64,000 nucleotides of DNA from Lotus japonicus (lineage: Eukaryota; Streptophyta; Magnoliopsida; Fabales; Fabaceae). This document shows positions 22,920-36,300 of this stretch, in pieces. The stretch is from positions 13,158,150-13,222,149 of the forward strand of contig NC_080042.1 of assembly GCF_012489685.1 (NCBI RefSeq). The letters are read 5' to 3'. Position 1 is the first letter of the stretch. Every line of letters starts with the position of its first letter. A program made the position numbers and the translations under genes. Under the pieces are notes generated by a model that saw only the letters and a list, made by a program, of their open reading frames with translations, was not told the DNA's origin and did not search any database.

Positions 22920-24380
22920 TCACACAGGGTTATCATCTGGCTCTTCCTCAACATAGTAGTCTTCCTCGCTTTCTGTAACCTCTGAGATTCTGTCGAATTC
23001 TGCAGGTAAGATAGACACTATGCAAATGATGTTGAGATCTTCTCCATCACTGTCATCGAAATCTTCAAGCATGTCTTCATCCTCATCTTCAGCTGCATCT
23101 TTTGCCTTTTCCTTGGCCGGGTCTGGAGGCAAAGTCATTCCCTGTTTGATGGCGTGGTCCAGCTGATTGATAATTGACGCCACGCTAGGTTCATTGTTAG
23201 GATTGTCTTCTGCCTTTATGTGCCATAGCGAACGGAACTTGCCACCTCTTTCCCTTTCAGCTTTCCTTTTCCTCAAGAAACGTCTAAACTGAGTTCTGGT
23301 CATTTGTTCAGGAGCATAGTAGTTCCTGGAGCCATAGGAGTAGTTTCGCGACACGCGAGAATTGTTGACGTAGGAAGATCCCTGGCCCAAGTCGATTTTC
23401 TGCCACTTTTGGTGTTGTTTTGGCTTTGGAGGTGCTGGCCTGAACCATTGGTTCTTTGGTAACCCAGCATAAGGGACATAAGTCTTGTCCTTGCCTCTTA
23501 ACTTTTGGCCTTTTTGGCCATCGAGTTCCTGCTCTCTCTCAACCCACTCCTCGTGGGGATACTTCAGTCTTCTAGACACAGGCACTTTCTTTTGATAGTG
23601 TCTCTTCATTTCAGAGTCTTGGTAGGCTTTAACTGCAGACTTGTCGAAGACTGCGCTGCATCGAGGGCATAGCATGACTTCTTTCTCGCCATCTTTGCTC
23701 CGGGATAGAAATTCAACAAGAGTTTCTCCAGCCTTGGGGTAAACTTCATCCAAGCTCACCTCTTTCTCGATCTCTGGTTCCTCAACTGCAGTGCTTTTCT
23801 CTTTTGCCTCTCCGAGTGTCAAACCCAGATCTAGCTTTTTAGAAATATCGACCATGCAAATATGGAGAGGTTCCACATAGTTGGTCTCAGCCACCTGCAA
23901 CGGATCAGAGTCAATCTTCATCTGGCCCTTAGCTTTCTCATCATACTTGAGTCTTTCTGAATCCAATTCCCCCTGCACAGGATCCCTGAAACGAACACAC
24001 TGTGAGGTCCAATGACCAAAAGAGTTGTGATACTTACAATATTTCTTGCCTTTCCTTTGTTCAGGAGAAGGAAGCTTTTGGTCTTTAGGGAGCACAAGCA
24101 GACCATCAGACACATGTATATCATAAATTGCATCACATTTGGTCACATCAAAAGTATAATTTTTCACAGCAGGAGTAGTATCCTTGGGGCTTTCTTCCTC
24201 AAGTTTGTTTTCATAAGGTTTCAATGCTTTACAAACGTAAGGATCACCTGGCTGGAGCTCAGCCAGATTGACATCATTTATGTAAACGTCTGCAGGAACT
24301 TCTCGATAAACACACGGATTTCGACACACTGGATCAGCGTCAATGTACGCTACTTTCTCCTTCTTTGGCCACTTTTTGCA
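22920..24380 (-). pseudogene. Array unit C, gag-like ORF 22920-24329
   Basis: Complete 1461 bp unit with an open frame. It matches unit B except for a few residues (DEDMLEDF, SRRLKYPHEEW, NYSYGSRNYYAPEQ) and shares FDKSAVKAY with it. Confidence 0.8.
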
Positions 24381-25840
24381 TCACACAGGGTTATCATCTG
24401 GCTCTTCCTCAACATAGTAGTCTTCCTCGCTTTCTGTAACCTCTGAGATTCTGTCGAATTCTGCAAGTAAGATAGACACTATGCAAATGATGTTGAGATC
24501 TTCTCCATCACTGTCATCGAAATCTTCAAGCATGTCTTCATCCTCATCTTCAGCTGCATCTTTTGCCTTTTCCTTGGCCGGGTCTGGAGGCAAAGTCATT
24601 CCCTGTTTGATGGCGTGGTCCAGCTGATTGATAATTGACGCCACGCTAGGTTCATTGTTAGGATTGTCTTCTGCCTTTATGTGCCATAGCGAACGGAACT
24701 TGCCACCTCTTTCCCTTTCAGCTTTCCTTTTCCTCAAGAAACGTCTAAACTGAGTTCTGGTCATTTGTTCAGGAGCATAGTAGTTCCTGGAGCCATAGGA
24801 GTAGTTTCGCGACACGCGAGAATTGTTGACGTAGGAAGATCCCTGGCCCAAGTCGATTTTCTGCCACTTTTGGTGTTGTTTTGGCTTTGGAGGTGCTGGC
24901 CTGAACCATTGGTTCTTTGGTAACCCAGCATAAGGGACATAAGTCTTGTCCTTGCCTCTTAACTTTTGGCCTTTTTGGCCATCGAGTTCCTGCTCTCTCT
25001 CAACCCACTCCTCGTGGGGATACTTCAGTCTTCTAGACACAGGCACTTTCTTTTGATAGTGTCTCTTCATTTCAGAGTCTTGGTAGGCTTTGGCTGCAGA
25101 CTTTTCGAAGACTGCGCTGCATCGAGGGCATAGCATGACTTCTTTCTCGCCATCTTTGCTCCGGGATAGAAATTCAACAAGAGTTTCTCCAGCCTTGGGG
25201 TAAACTTCATCCAAGCTCACCTCTTTCTCGATCTCTGGTTCCTCAACTGCAGTGCTTTTCTCTTTTGCCTCTCCGAGTGTCAAACCCAGATCTAGCTTTT
25301 TAGAAATATCGACCATGCAAATATGGAGAGGTTCCACATAGTTGGTCTCAGCCACCTGCAACGGATCAGAGTCAATCTTCATCTGGCCCTTAGCTTTCTC
25401 ATCATACTTGAGTCTTTCTGAATCCAATTCCCCCTGCACAGGATCCCTGAAACGAACACACTGTGAGGTCCAATGACCAAAAGAGTTGTGATACTTACAA
25501 TATTTCTTGCCTTTCCTTTGTTCAGGAGAAGGAAGCTTTTGGTCTTTAGGGAGCACAAGCAAACCATCAGACACATGTATATCATAAATTGCATCACATT
25601 TGGTCACATCAAAAGTATAATTTTTCACAGCAGGAGTAGTATCCTTGGGGCTTTCTTCCTCAAGTTTGTTTTCATAAGGTTTCAATGCTTTACAAACGTA
25701 AGGATCACCTGGCTGGAGTTAGCCAGATTGACATCATTCATGTAAACGTCTGCAGGAACTTCTCGATAAACACACGGATTTCGACACACTGGATCAACGT
25801 CAATGTACGCTACTTTCTCCTTCTTTGGCCACTTTTTGCA
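24381..25840 (-). pseudogene. Array unit D, gag-like frame 24381-25685, 1 bp short
   Basis: The unit is 1460 bp because of a net one-base loss near 25720, where GGAGCTCAGCC of other units reads GGAGTTAGCC. This breaks the N-terminal frame. It carries FEKSAAKAY and SILLAEFD variants. Confidence 0.8.
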
Positions 25841-26578
25841 TCACACAGGGTTATCATCTGGCTCTTCCTCAACATAGTAGTCTTCCTCGCTTTCTGTAAC
25901 CTCTGAGATTCTGTCGAATTCTGCAGGTAAGATAGACACTATGCAAATGATGTTGAGATCTTCTCCATCACTGTCATCGAAATCTTCAAGCATGTCTTCA
26001 TCCTCATCTTCAGCTGCATCTTTTGCCTTTTCCTTGGCCGGGTCTCGAGGCAAAGTCATTCCCTGTTTGATGGCGTGGTCCAGCTGATTGATAATTGACG
26101 CCACGCTAGGTTCATTGTTAGGATTGTCTTCTGCCTTTATGTGCCATAGCGAACGGAACTTGCCACCTCTTTCCCTTTCAGCTTTCCTTTTCCTCAAGAA
26201 ACATCTAAACTGAGTTCTGGTCATTTGTTCAGGAGCATAGTAGTTCCTGGAGCCATAGGAGTAGTTTCGCGACACGCGAGAATTGTTGACGTAGGAAGAT
26301 CCCTGGCCCAAGTCGATTTTCTGCCACTTTTGGTGTTGTTTTGGCTTTGGAGGTGCTGGCCTGAACCATTGGTTCTTTGGTAACCCAGCATAAGGGACAT
26401 AAGTCTTGTCCTTGCCTCTTAACTTTTGGCCTTTTTGGCCATCGAGTTCCTGCTCTCTCACAACCCACTCCTCATGGGGATACTTCAGTCTTCTAGACAC
26501 AGGCACTTTCTTTTGTTAGTGTCTCTTCATTTCAGAGTCTTGGTAGGCTTTGGCTGCAGACTTGTCGAAGACTGCGCT
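25841..26578 (-). pseudogene. Array unit E, left (C-terminal) half
   Basis: The 738 bp left of the insertion plus 37256-37978 (723 bp) make exactly 1461 bp once one GCGCT copy is removed, so both halves belong to one unit. A TAT to TAA change near 26515 (HYQKK region) adds a stop. The half carries LPRDPAKEK, shared with unit F. Confidence 0.85.
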
Positions 26579-29500
26579 TGTAACACCCCGATTTCGGTGG
26601 CGTCACTTTAGTAACCAAAAGTAAACTTAATGCGGAAAAACGTGAATATTTTTTTTTTTGATAATAACTAAGACAAGACTGAATTAAATAAAACCCAAAT
26701 GCGAAAAGTAATAAAACTAATATACAATATATAAACAGCCCCCGCTGTAGTACTAACCTCGTCACGAGTAAACCTCCAGTGACGGAAAGAAAAGTGTAGC
26801 GCCCGAAGGCAATATGTACAGACTGAAAATAAAGGTGAAGTGTCCGCAACACCATCCCTCAAAACTGAAAATCAGCTGGCCCATCGGCCTGAAGCAAGAC
26901 CTCCTAAGTCCAACCAACTCTCTGTGATTCCTGTAAAGAAACCACACAAAAGCTATAGGTGGGAAGCTACCCTGTCCCAAAAGAAACAAATGATGTTCAG
27001 AGCTAAGACTCTACTCCTACACTAATCCCATCTCGAGGAGCTCACACCAGCACTAAGACCTACATGCTAGCGTGGTCGTCGCCCAAATCTGAATTCAGAA
27101 CGACCTAGTCTAAGTACACCATCCGTCCTCCTCTCACTACCGCGATACGCTCCAGTTTCTGCATCTTAACCCTAGTTCCTCCCGAAGGATGAACCATCAT
27201 GGATCAGCCCGCCAAAGACATCTGACAAAGGGCGTTTGTTCGCCAAAGCACACACAGAAGACGCGAGGGTCAACTCCAAAGAATTATGTAAATAATAGCA
27301 CCAATAAATATAAATGAAATAATAGCCACTTAGGCTTATAACTAGGGATAACATCCTAGGGTTGCATACTTCCACAAAGAATATAACGACTGTAAATCAC
27401 AGTTAACATGCATCAAGTAGAACTACAAGTATCAAACACACTCATCATGTAGTCAGATCAGCATAAAACCCGAATAACGTCACTCTGCTTGGCGACGGAA
27501 CAAACCGACAACGTCACTCTGCTTGGCGACGGAACAAAACCACAACGTCACTCTGCTTGGCGACGGAACAAAACCACAACGTCACTCTGCTTGGCGACGG
27601 GACAAAACCACAACGTCACTCTGCTTGGCGACGGAACAAAACCACAACGTCACTCTGCTTGGCGACGGGACAAAACCACAACGTCACTCTGCTTGGCGAC
27701 GGGACAAACCCACAACGTCACTCTGCTTGGCGACGGGACAAAACCACAACGTCACTCTGCTTGGCGACGGGACAAACCAAAGGTATTGCCACTTATAGGT
27801 TGGGCACCTCGAGACGGTCGTAACACTAGCCTCGTGTTTAACCATTTCTGCTCGGGCGTCACTTATCACCTTTGGCTATAGTCAAGACGGTACAAACTCT
27901 ACATGGTCTGACCATTTCTGCTTGCTATGCCGAACATCAACAGGCACGATACAACTCTACATGGATGATCGTTACCTCCTGTTGTGCCAGGTATAGTCAG
28001 GACCGATCCAACTCTGCATGGCTGATCGTTACTTCCTGCTATACCGAAGTACTCTGCTTGGCACTTCATAACAACACATAGCTGCTCCAACAGCACAAGA
28101 GTATCAAATACTCGGGAACTATCAATTCCCCGGACTTATCCCCAGGATAGCCCAACAACATAGCTGCTCCCACAGCACAACAACAAACGCTGCTCCAACA
28201 GCCCGACATCAAACGCTGCTCCAACAGCACAACAACGACATACTCAACACTTGGATCTGACGACACTTCTCGTTTTCCAAAACTATGATTTTCATCCAAA
28301 GCCTCCTTTCGAGATTATTACCCTTACTTAAAGATTTAGAGGTTGTTTAATGTCTTATGAATTTTCTTTTCAAAATAATATCCTTTTTAGTCTTATCGCA
28401 ATTCCTATAAGTTCTCGGGATCTTCGAATCCCCAAATGACTCCAGAGAATGTCTCGATCCATAAACCCTATACAAGGCCCGAACCTCGTTCGTCCTATCA
28501 AACTTTCTCAAAACTCTCAAAATAAAATCGGCATGACCTGCCCGCTATTCTCACCGTTCAGAATCTCAGATTTCCAGTGTAAAGCATATTTAAATCCTCA
28601 CAATCAACAACATGTCATATATCAATAAATCGCATCATAAACACTTAGCACTTAGCATATAAAGCATGCACCACACATCCTAGATTACCCACATAGCACA
28701 TAACATGTAAGTCAATCTTCAAAAACATTCAGTAGATGAATCATCTACATTGTCAGCCGAAGCCTCAGAAAACATTTTCAATCACACACAATCTCAGTGC
28801 ATAAACAGTAAACAATGTCGAAATATCGACCCTAAGCATTAACTAGAGATTCAGTGAGAAGCCCTCACCTGTAGGTTCTCCAGAATAATCAACTAGTGCT
28901 TCCTCGCACTCAAAGTGTTGTTCCTCAGGAAATTCCTCAAAAGTTCCTTTAAAACAAAATCACAGAAATACTATCAGAATCTATCGGAAACTAAGCTATC
29001 GATACTTACTAAGGTTACTCGAAGTAATCTATACTCTAAGGTACGATAATCTAGCGCGAAAGACAAGTTTTCGGAAAAAAGGAAATTTCTTCCTCCCCCT
29101 TAATAGGGCTCGGCCACTTTGGCTAATTATGGGGCTCGATTTTTCTTCGATCAAACTTGGTTCCTATGCTTTCATAAGCCGTAACTAAGGGTATTCTGAA
29201 CTCGGAAAAATTATCGGATCGAAAACTGTCGCAGGGGTATTTTGGTCATGATTTTTAACTTAGGATTTTCAAAACTGAAATCCCAAAAATAAAATTTTGC
29301 AGGGACGTCACCAACGACGTTTATGACAACTAATCCTACTAGCACTAAGCTAAGGCGATAGTTTTCAGCCTAAAGGTTGAAGCTTTACTCCAAAAACTCC
29401 AAAATGGGTATTTTAGGATAAAATCGATTCCGGCGGAATTCCGGCGACATAACGGAAAATCTAATCCGGCAGAAGTGATCTTGGGCACATATAGAAGAGG

Positions 29501-30489
29501 TTTAGAATCAGAAATGAAAGATTCAGGATAGTTTTGCAAAAACCCATAAACTATCCACTCAGAAAACTCTACAGAAAAGCTATGGAAAAAGCGATCAGAG
29601 GTAAGGATTAGCGACTATACCTCGAAACCTTGAAGCAGCAACTGATTAATCAATGATCAAGCAAGAAATGAAGAAAAGCTCTTCTTCCTCTTCCTTCTAT
29701 GGAGCTCGCGGCCTTGGAGAGAAAATGGAGGAGTTCTTGTAATTTTTCTCACCTTTCTTGCTATATATAGAAAATGGTAATTCGCGGGAAAATGAAAGTT
29801 TCGCGAATCTGATTTTTCCGGCGTCATTCTCCGTGAATTATTAGATATGTTTTGGCAAAGGAATTCCTAAGCTAAGAAGATGTCTCCTTGTATTTTTGGC
29901 AACTAATGCAAAGTCGGTGCAAAGTCGGTGTAAAACTATTTTACCCGATAAGTTGCTTTTTGCATCGAATGTCGGAATGGAAAACTTCCTTCTGAAGAAA
30001 GATTGAAATCATCAAGAGAAATGGGTGTACGCGTGTAGAATATTCATTTGAAGCTCTGAATAGATAAAGTCTTCATTGTCGAGAAATTCTAGGGTTTTGA
30101 AATACCAGGGATTCGGTTTCGGCAAACTTCCGATGATTGGAATCGGACGTTCGTAGATCCTAGAGTTTCGCCTCGAAACGATTTTGATATATGGAAAAAG
30201 AGAAGTTCTAACATTTCTCTGAAGATTTTTGGAATTAACTGCTATCGTGCCTAAAAGTGAAAAACTAGCTATTTATTCGGGTTTCGCCCTAGGTTTAAGC
30301 GTATAACGATCGTGCTATAACTTTTATCGACATCCATACGATCCTCAGACTTTTCCTGAACTTTCTCCTTCATACATTTATTTCATTTGGTAAACTCTAG
30401 TTCAGGTTTCCCTTCACGATACATCAACCCTAATCGTGAATAAGAAGTTTATTCACTTAGCATAAGCTTAAAAAAACTTGGGTCTTACA
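26579..30489 (-). mobile_element. 3' LTR of the non-autonomous element (3911 bp)
   Basis: On the plus strand it reads TGTAACACCCC...GGTCTTACA. It is longer than its partner by 10 bp, mainly because of one 10 bp indel near 29394. A TATA box reads on the minus strand at 29769-29762. The position matching the LTR ORF of the chromovirus has stop codons (for example GGCTGA in place of GATTGG), so that ORF is dead here. Confidence 0.92.
27476..27781. repeat. 34 bp minisatellite, nine copies, in the 3' LTR
   Basis: Copies start every 34 bp from 27476 to 27748, each containing AACGTCACTCTGCTTGGCGA followed by CGG(A/G)ACAAAACCAC. The first copy is slightly different. The long frames across it are open in all three phases because 34 is not a multiple of 3 and the motif lacks stops, so they are not genes. 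Confidence 0.95.
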
Positions 30490-30512
30490 TTACTACCCTC
30501 CAAAAAGAAAGT
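30490..30512 (-). other. Polypurine tract of the non-autonomous element
   Basis: The reverse complement reads TTTCTTTTTGGAGGGTAGTAA next to the 3' LTR, the same as the tract at 20017-20040. Confidence 0.75.
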
Positions 30513-30960
30513 TTCGTCCTCGAAACTTAAGGGTCCGTAAAAGTTCTGGATATTATTCCTTGATCTTTTCTTCTAATACCCATATAGCACCGTCCGTGTC
30601 TTTGTTCCAAATAACTTTTCACTAAAACACTCTGCTTTCCCTTCGATTGTTTCACTCTTTTAGCCCCAATGCTGGTTCGACGGCGTCTCAAAAGACATAT
30701 CATCTTCCAACTCTATGTTGTCCGGTTCGACCACTTGCGTTGGGTCTCCGTTTGAAGTAATACTTGTTGGCACTCGTGCAATTGCACAACATTAACCACT
30801 CGTTCCTTCGCTTTTGTTCGTCCAAAATGTTGTTTAGAAACTCGGTACATCTCTACGCTCCGGAGTGAATGCTCAACTTGTCCTCGTGACGTGCACTCAT
30901 GATCCAAAACTCAACTCAATCGCTTGATCACTCCTAGACGAAACATTACGTTGGAATCTA
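30513..30960 (-). pseudogene. Decayed chromovirus integrase and C-terminal block
   Basis: On the minus strand the stretch next to the polypurine tract still aligns to the end of the chromovirus pol: GGAACAAAGACAC, a decayed WELKEK-EQYPELF region and the TTAAGTTTCGAGG end. Further in, a piece resembles the integrase zinc region (AGTTGAGCATTCACTCCGGA). Stops and large deletions abolish any protein. Confidence 0.6.
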
Positions 30961-33150
30961 ATAATCCATTAATGTCACTTCCAACTCCGTAAATATCGTC
31001 GCTCGCACCATGAAATCAATCTTCTACTTAGTCATCATTCAAATTAAAACTCGACCATGAGTCTTAATACCTTGTATATGACAAGACTCATCCCCTTTAT
31101 CATCAATTCATCGACCACTCACAAGCTAATCATCCTCTTATTATCTAACAATCCATTATTGTTGTCTCCGTCCTCAAGACCTTCCTTACTCAAACCAATT
31201 TAGACTTACTGAAATTCCTAACGCTTCGCATAAATCGAGACTTATCCTCTAGAAGATCAGTTCATAACTGTACCTCAAAGGTCTTAACTAGTCATTTTAT
31301 CATCCGATCCTCCAACCTTCTGAGGTTTAACTACTATCGTAACTGCTATCACCACTACATCCCTTATTCATACATGATTTTCAACTCCCTAAGTCAATCT
31401 TAATCATAGGATTCTTATTCAACTGAGCAAAATTCACTTGCTAACTCTAGCATGCATCACCGAAGTCCATGACAAAGTTCCATTCACTATTAGACTCTGA
31501 GTAGCCTGTCCAAATATGATAACTTCAAGTATTCATCTTAATACTAACACTTTCCTTCTTGTAACTTGATTACCATCTCGTCGATAAACTTCTTAATCCC
31601 TCAATACTCCTTAAGTGAATATCCATTTCTTAAAACTATAACTCCTCCGCTTACCCAAACAACCTGATAAGTGTCGTCACGTTCTCACACTCATAACTGG
31701 ATCTTGATATCCATAGTCATAACTTGTTATGCTAACATCATTCAAATCTTATCACATGGTTCATTATGTCCGCAGTCTCATAATCAACATCAATCGATTA
31801 CCAACTTATAACCACCTTTAACACTCTACACAACTCAGAATTTCTTTACTTCAAGATCTCTCTTATACTATACCTCAAGGTCTTAATCCGCAACTCATCT
31901 TCAGATCTCCAATCTCCTACTCGTACGTGATTCTCAACTCTCAAGGTCAATCTTAACCCTAAGATTCCAATCCAACTTAGTAAATCTCACTTAGTAATCT
32001 GAGCATATTTTCTTTGAAATCCATATCAACAACCTCAAGGATTCAACTTATGCTAAAACTTTCTTTTTCTACTTAATCATTGATTCAACACTTAGTCACT
32101 CCCGAAAACTCCTGACGATTCTCTAAGTCTTACACATTCAAGTTAAACTTCCTGGGCTTAAAATCTAAACTTTTATCTAGTTTGCATCGGTAATGTCCTT
32201 TGACCCTTTAACACTTTTCAAGTGAAAATTCATTTCTTAAGACTATAATGTCTCCACAAATTAATCATGTACTTAGCAAAACTTATTCCTCGAACTCGAC
32301 TACAACAATCTAGTTCAAAGTTAATTCTTCTCCATCTTGCTACTTATCAAGCTATCATCTATAACCTGATTAAATCCAACCTATTTGGTCTCTAACAATT
32401 CCACTCTGTAATCACATAACCTATGACTTCATAACTTCCGAGAAAATACCTAATATGTTTCCAATATTAAATCTTTTGACTGAGTCTACTTCTACTTGGA
32501 GTAATCACACGAACCAACCAATTAATGTCTAAACGACAATCATCAACTTCCAAAGGTTCAATTCTTAATCTTGTACAATCAAGTGCTTAACACGAACTTT
32601 CCTCCCAAATTCAACTAATCTTCGATCAGATCAAGTTAATCTTACCAATCCTTCTATCAAAGTCCATAGCCAGCTGTGATTCCGAATATCACCCCCTCAA
32701 TATTAAGTTGATCAGACCTAATACATCGAAGTTGGAAATCTAGAAAAACCTACTGGATCAGTCAATGAGTTCCTATCATCCAATAGTCACAAATATCTTG
32801 ATATTAAATCCTCAATAATGTCGCTACGGAACTACACACTCTCGACATCATACGTATACTATCCATACGAAATCTCTCTGTGATTCATTCTTTAGCTTCA
32901 AGCTTCTGGTCAAACGCATCGGTACAAGACTACTTTCTAGGCTTAACGTGTTATCTTAAACCTCGGGTACTTCTATAGCTAAAATACGAGCTACGTTCAA
33001 ATAAGGTATTAGTAGGCGTAATAACTATAAGGTCAAAGCTTAGACAGTATAAATAAGTTAGGTGTGTTTGCACACGCTACGAGAGTAATGGAATATATTA
33101 TACTGAAATGAGAAAGAATGGTTAGAAAGTTACCATCGTTCTGTTAAGTT
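30961..33150 (-). other. Non-coding filler of the non-autonomous element
   Basis: About 2.2 kb with no long open frame on either strand, no tandem repeat and no similarity I can recognise to the chromovirus pol. It may be strongly decayed gag-pol or unrelated captured DNA. Confidence 0.6.
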
Positions 33151-33334
33151 AGACAAACAGTTAGTACTCATCATAAGATAGCATTTCCATAACTATACAA
33201 TATGATTAAGCAATAACTTCAATCAATTTTTAAGCGAAAAATCGCTTGCAGACAATCAATTTTCACTCTTTGTAGAGTCACACAACCTAGCACAGAAGAC
33301 CTATTCCCCAACAACTCCCGAAAGACTCGACCGT

Positions 33335-33346
33335 GCTCTGATACCA
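33335..33346 (-). other. Primer binding site of the non-autonomous element
   Basis: The reverse complement is TGGTATCAGAGC, three bases inside the 5' LTR end, identical to the chromovirus site at 16640. Confidence 0.9.
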
Positions 33347-33349
33347 CAA

Positions 33350-36300
33350 TGTAACACCCCGATTTCGGTGGCGTCACTTTAGTAACCAAAAGTAAACTTA
33401 ATGCGGAAAAACGTGAATATTTTTTTTTTTGATAATAACTAAGACAAGACTGAATTAAATAAAACCCAAATGCGAAAAGTAATAAAACTAATATACAATA
33501 TATAAACAGCCCCCGCTGTAGTACTAACCTCGTCACGAGTAAACCTCCAGTGACGGAAAGAAAAGTGTAGCGCCCGAAGGCAATATGTACAGACTGAAAA
33601 TAAAGGTGAAGTGTCCGCAACACCATCCCTCAAAACTGAAAATCAGCTGGCCCATCGGCCTGAAGCAAGACCTCCTAAGTCCAACCAACTCTCTGTGATT
33701 CCTGTAAAGAAACCACACAAAAGCTATAGGTGGGAAGCTACCCTGTCCCAAAAGAAACAAATGATGTTCAGAGCTAAGACTCTACTCCTACACTAATCCC
33801 ATCTCGAGGAGCTCACACCAGCACTAAGACCTACATGCTAGCGTGGTCGTCGCCCAAATCTGAATTCAGAACGACCTAGTCTAAGTACACCATCCGTCCT
33901 CCTCTCACTACCGCGATACGCTCCAGTTTCTGCATCTCAACCCTAGTTCCTCCCGAAGGATGAACCATCATGGATCAGCCCGCCAAAGACATCTGACAAA
34001 GGGCGTTTGTTCGCCAAAGCACACACAGAAGACGCGAGGGTCAACTCCAAAGAATTATGTAAATAATAGCACCAATAAATATAAATGAAATAATAGCCAC
34101 TTAGGCTTATAACTAGGGATAACATCCTAGGGTTGCATACTTCCACAAAGAATATAACGACTGTAAATCACAGTTAACATGCATCAAGTAGAACTACAAG
34201 TATCAAACACACTCATCATGTAGTCAGATCAGCATAAAACCCGAATAACGTCACTCTGCTTGGCGACGGAACAAACCGACAACGTCACTCTGCTTGGCGA
34301 CGGAACAAAACCACAACGTCACTCTGCTTGGCGACGGAACAAAACCACAACGTCACTCTGCTTGGCGACGGGACAAAACCACAACGTCACTCTGCTTGGC
34401 GACGGAACAAAACCACAACGTCACTCTGCTTGGCGACGGGACAAAACCACAACGTCACTCTGCTTGGCGACGGGACAAAACCACAACGTCACTCTGCTTG
34501 GCGACGAGACAAAACCACAACGTCACTCTGCTTGGCGACGGGACAAACCAAAGGTATTGCCACTTATAGGTTGGGCACCTCGAGACGGTCGTAACACTAG
34601 CCTCGTGTTTAACCATTTCTGCTCGGGCGTCACTTATCACCTTTGGCTATAGTCAAGACGGTACAAACTCTACATGGTCTGACCATTTCTGCTTGCTATG
34701 CCGAACATCAACAGGCACGATACAACTCTACATGGATGATCGTTACCTCCTGTTGTGCCAGGTATAGTCAGGACCGATCCAACTCTGCATGGCTGATCGT
34801 TACTTCCTGCTATACCGAAGTACTCTGCTTGGCACTTCATAACAACACATAGCTGCTCCAACAGCACAAGAGTATCAAATACTCGGGAACTATCAATTCC
34901 CCGGACTTATCCCCAGGATAGCCCAACAACATAGCTGCTCCCACAGCACAACAACAAACGCTGCTCCAACAGCCCGACATCAAACGCTGCTCCAACAGCA
35001 CAACAACGACATACTCAACACTTGGATCTGACGACACTTCTCGTTTTCCAAAACTATGATTTTCATCCAAAGCCTCCTTTCGAGATTATTACCCTTACTT
35101 AAAGATTTAGAGGTTGTTTAATGTCTTATGAATTTTCTTTTCAAAATAATATCCTTTTTAGTCTTATCGCAATTCCTATAAGTTCTCGGGATCTTCGAAT
35201 CCCCAAATGACTCCAGAGAATGTCTCGATCCATAAACCCTATACAAGGCCCGAACCTCGTTCGTCCTATCAAACTTTCTCAAAACTCTCAAAATAAAATC
35301 GGCATGACCTGCCCGCTATTCTCACCGTTCAGAATCTCAGATTTCCAGTGTAAAGCATATTTAAATCCTCACAATCAACAACATGTCATATATCAATAAA
35401 TCGCATCATAAACACTTAGCACTTAGCATATAAAGCATGCACCACACATCCTAGATTACCCACATAGCACATAGCATGTAAGTCAATCTTCAAAAACATT
35501 AGTAGATGAATCATCTACATTGTCAGCCGAAGCCTCAGAAAACATTTTCAATCACACACAATCTCAGTGCATAAACAGTAAACAATGTCGAAATATCGAC
35601 CCTAAGCATTAACTAGAGATTCAGTGAGAAGCCCTCACCTGTAGGTTCTCCAGAATAATCAACTAGTGCTTCCTCGCACTCAAAGTGTTGTTCCTCAGGA
35701 AATTCCTCAAAAGTTCCTTTAAAACAAAATCACAGAAATACTATCAGAATCTATCGGAAACTAAGCTATCGATACTTACTAAGGTTACTCGAAGTAATCT
35801 ATACTCTAAGGTACGATAATCTAGCGCGAAAGACAAGTTTTCGGAAAAAAGGAAATTTCTTCCTCCCCCTTAATAGGGCTCGGCCACTTTGGCTAATTAT
35901 GGGGCTCGATTTTTCTTCGATCAAACTTGGTTCCTATGCTTTCATAAGCCGTAACTAAGGGTATTCTGAACTCGGAAAAATTATCGGATCGAAAACTGTC
36001 GCAGGGGTATTTTGGTCATGATTTTTAACTTAGGATTTTCAAAACTGAAATCCCAAAAATAAAATTTTGCAGGGACGTCACCAACGACGTTTATGACAAC
36101 TAATCCTACTAGCACTAAGCTAAGGCGATAGTTTTCAGCCTAAAGGTTGAAGCTTTACTCCAAAATGGGTATTTTAGGCTAAAATCGATTCCGGCGGAAT
36201 TCCGGCGACATAACGGAAAATCTAATCCGGCAGAAGTGATCTTGGGCACATATAGAAGAGGTTTAGAATCAGAAATGAAAGATTCAGGATAGTTTTGCAA

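Noticed and set aside
22551..22985. 144 codon plus-strand ORF repeated in the array units
   Set aside because: It is antisense to the gag-like frame and recurs only because the units are near-identical. Composition is that of a shadow frame.
27489..27881. 130, 91 and 88 codon open frames over the 34 bp minisatellite (also at 34260-34652)
   Set aside because: All three phases are open because the repeat lacks stop codons and 34 is not a multiple of three. No conserved start or domain is present.
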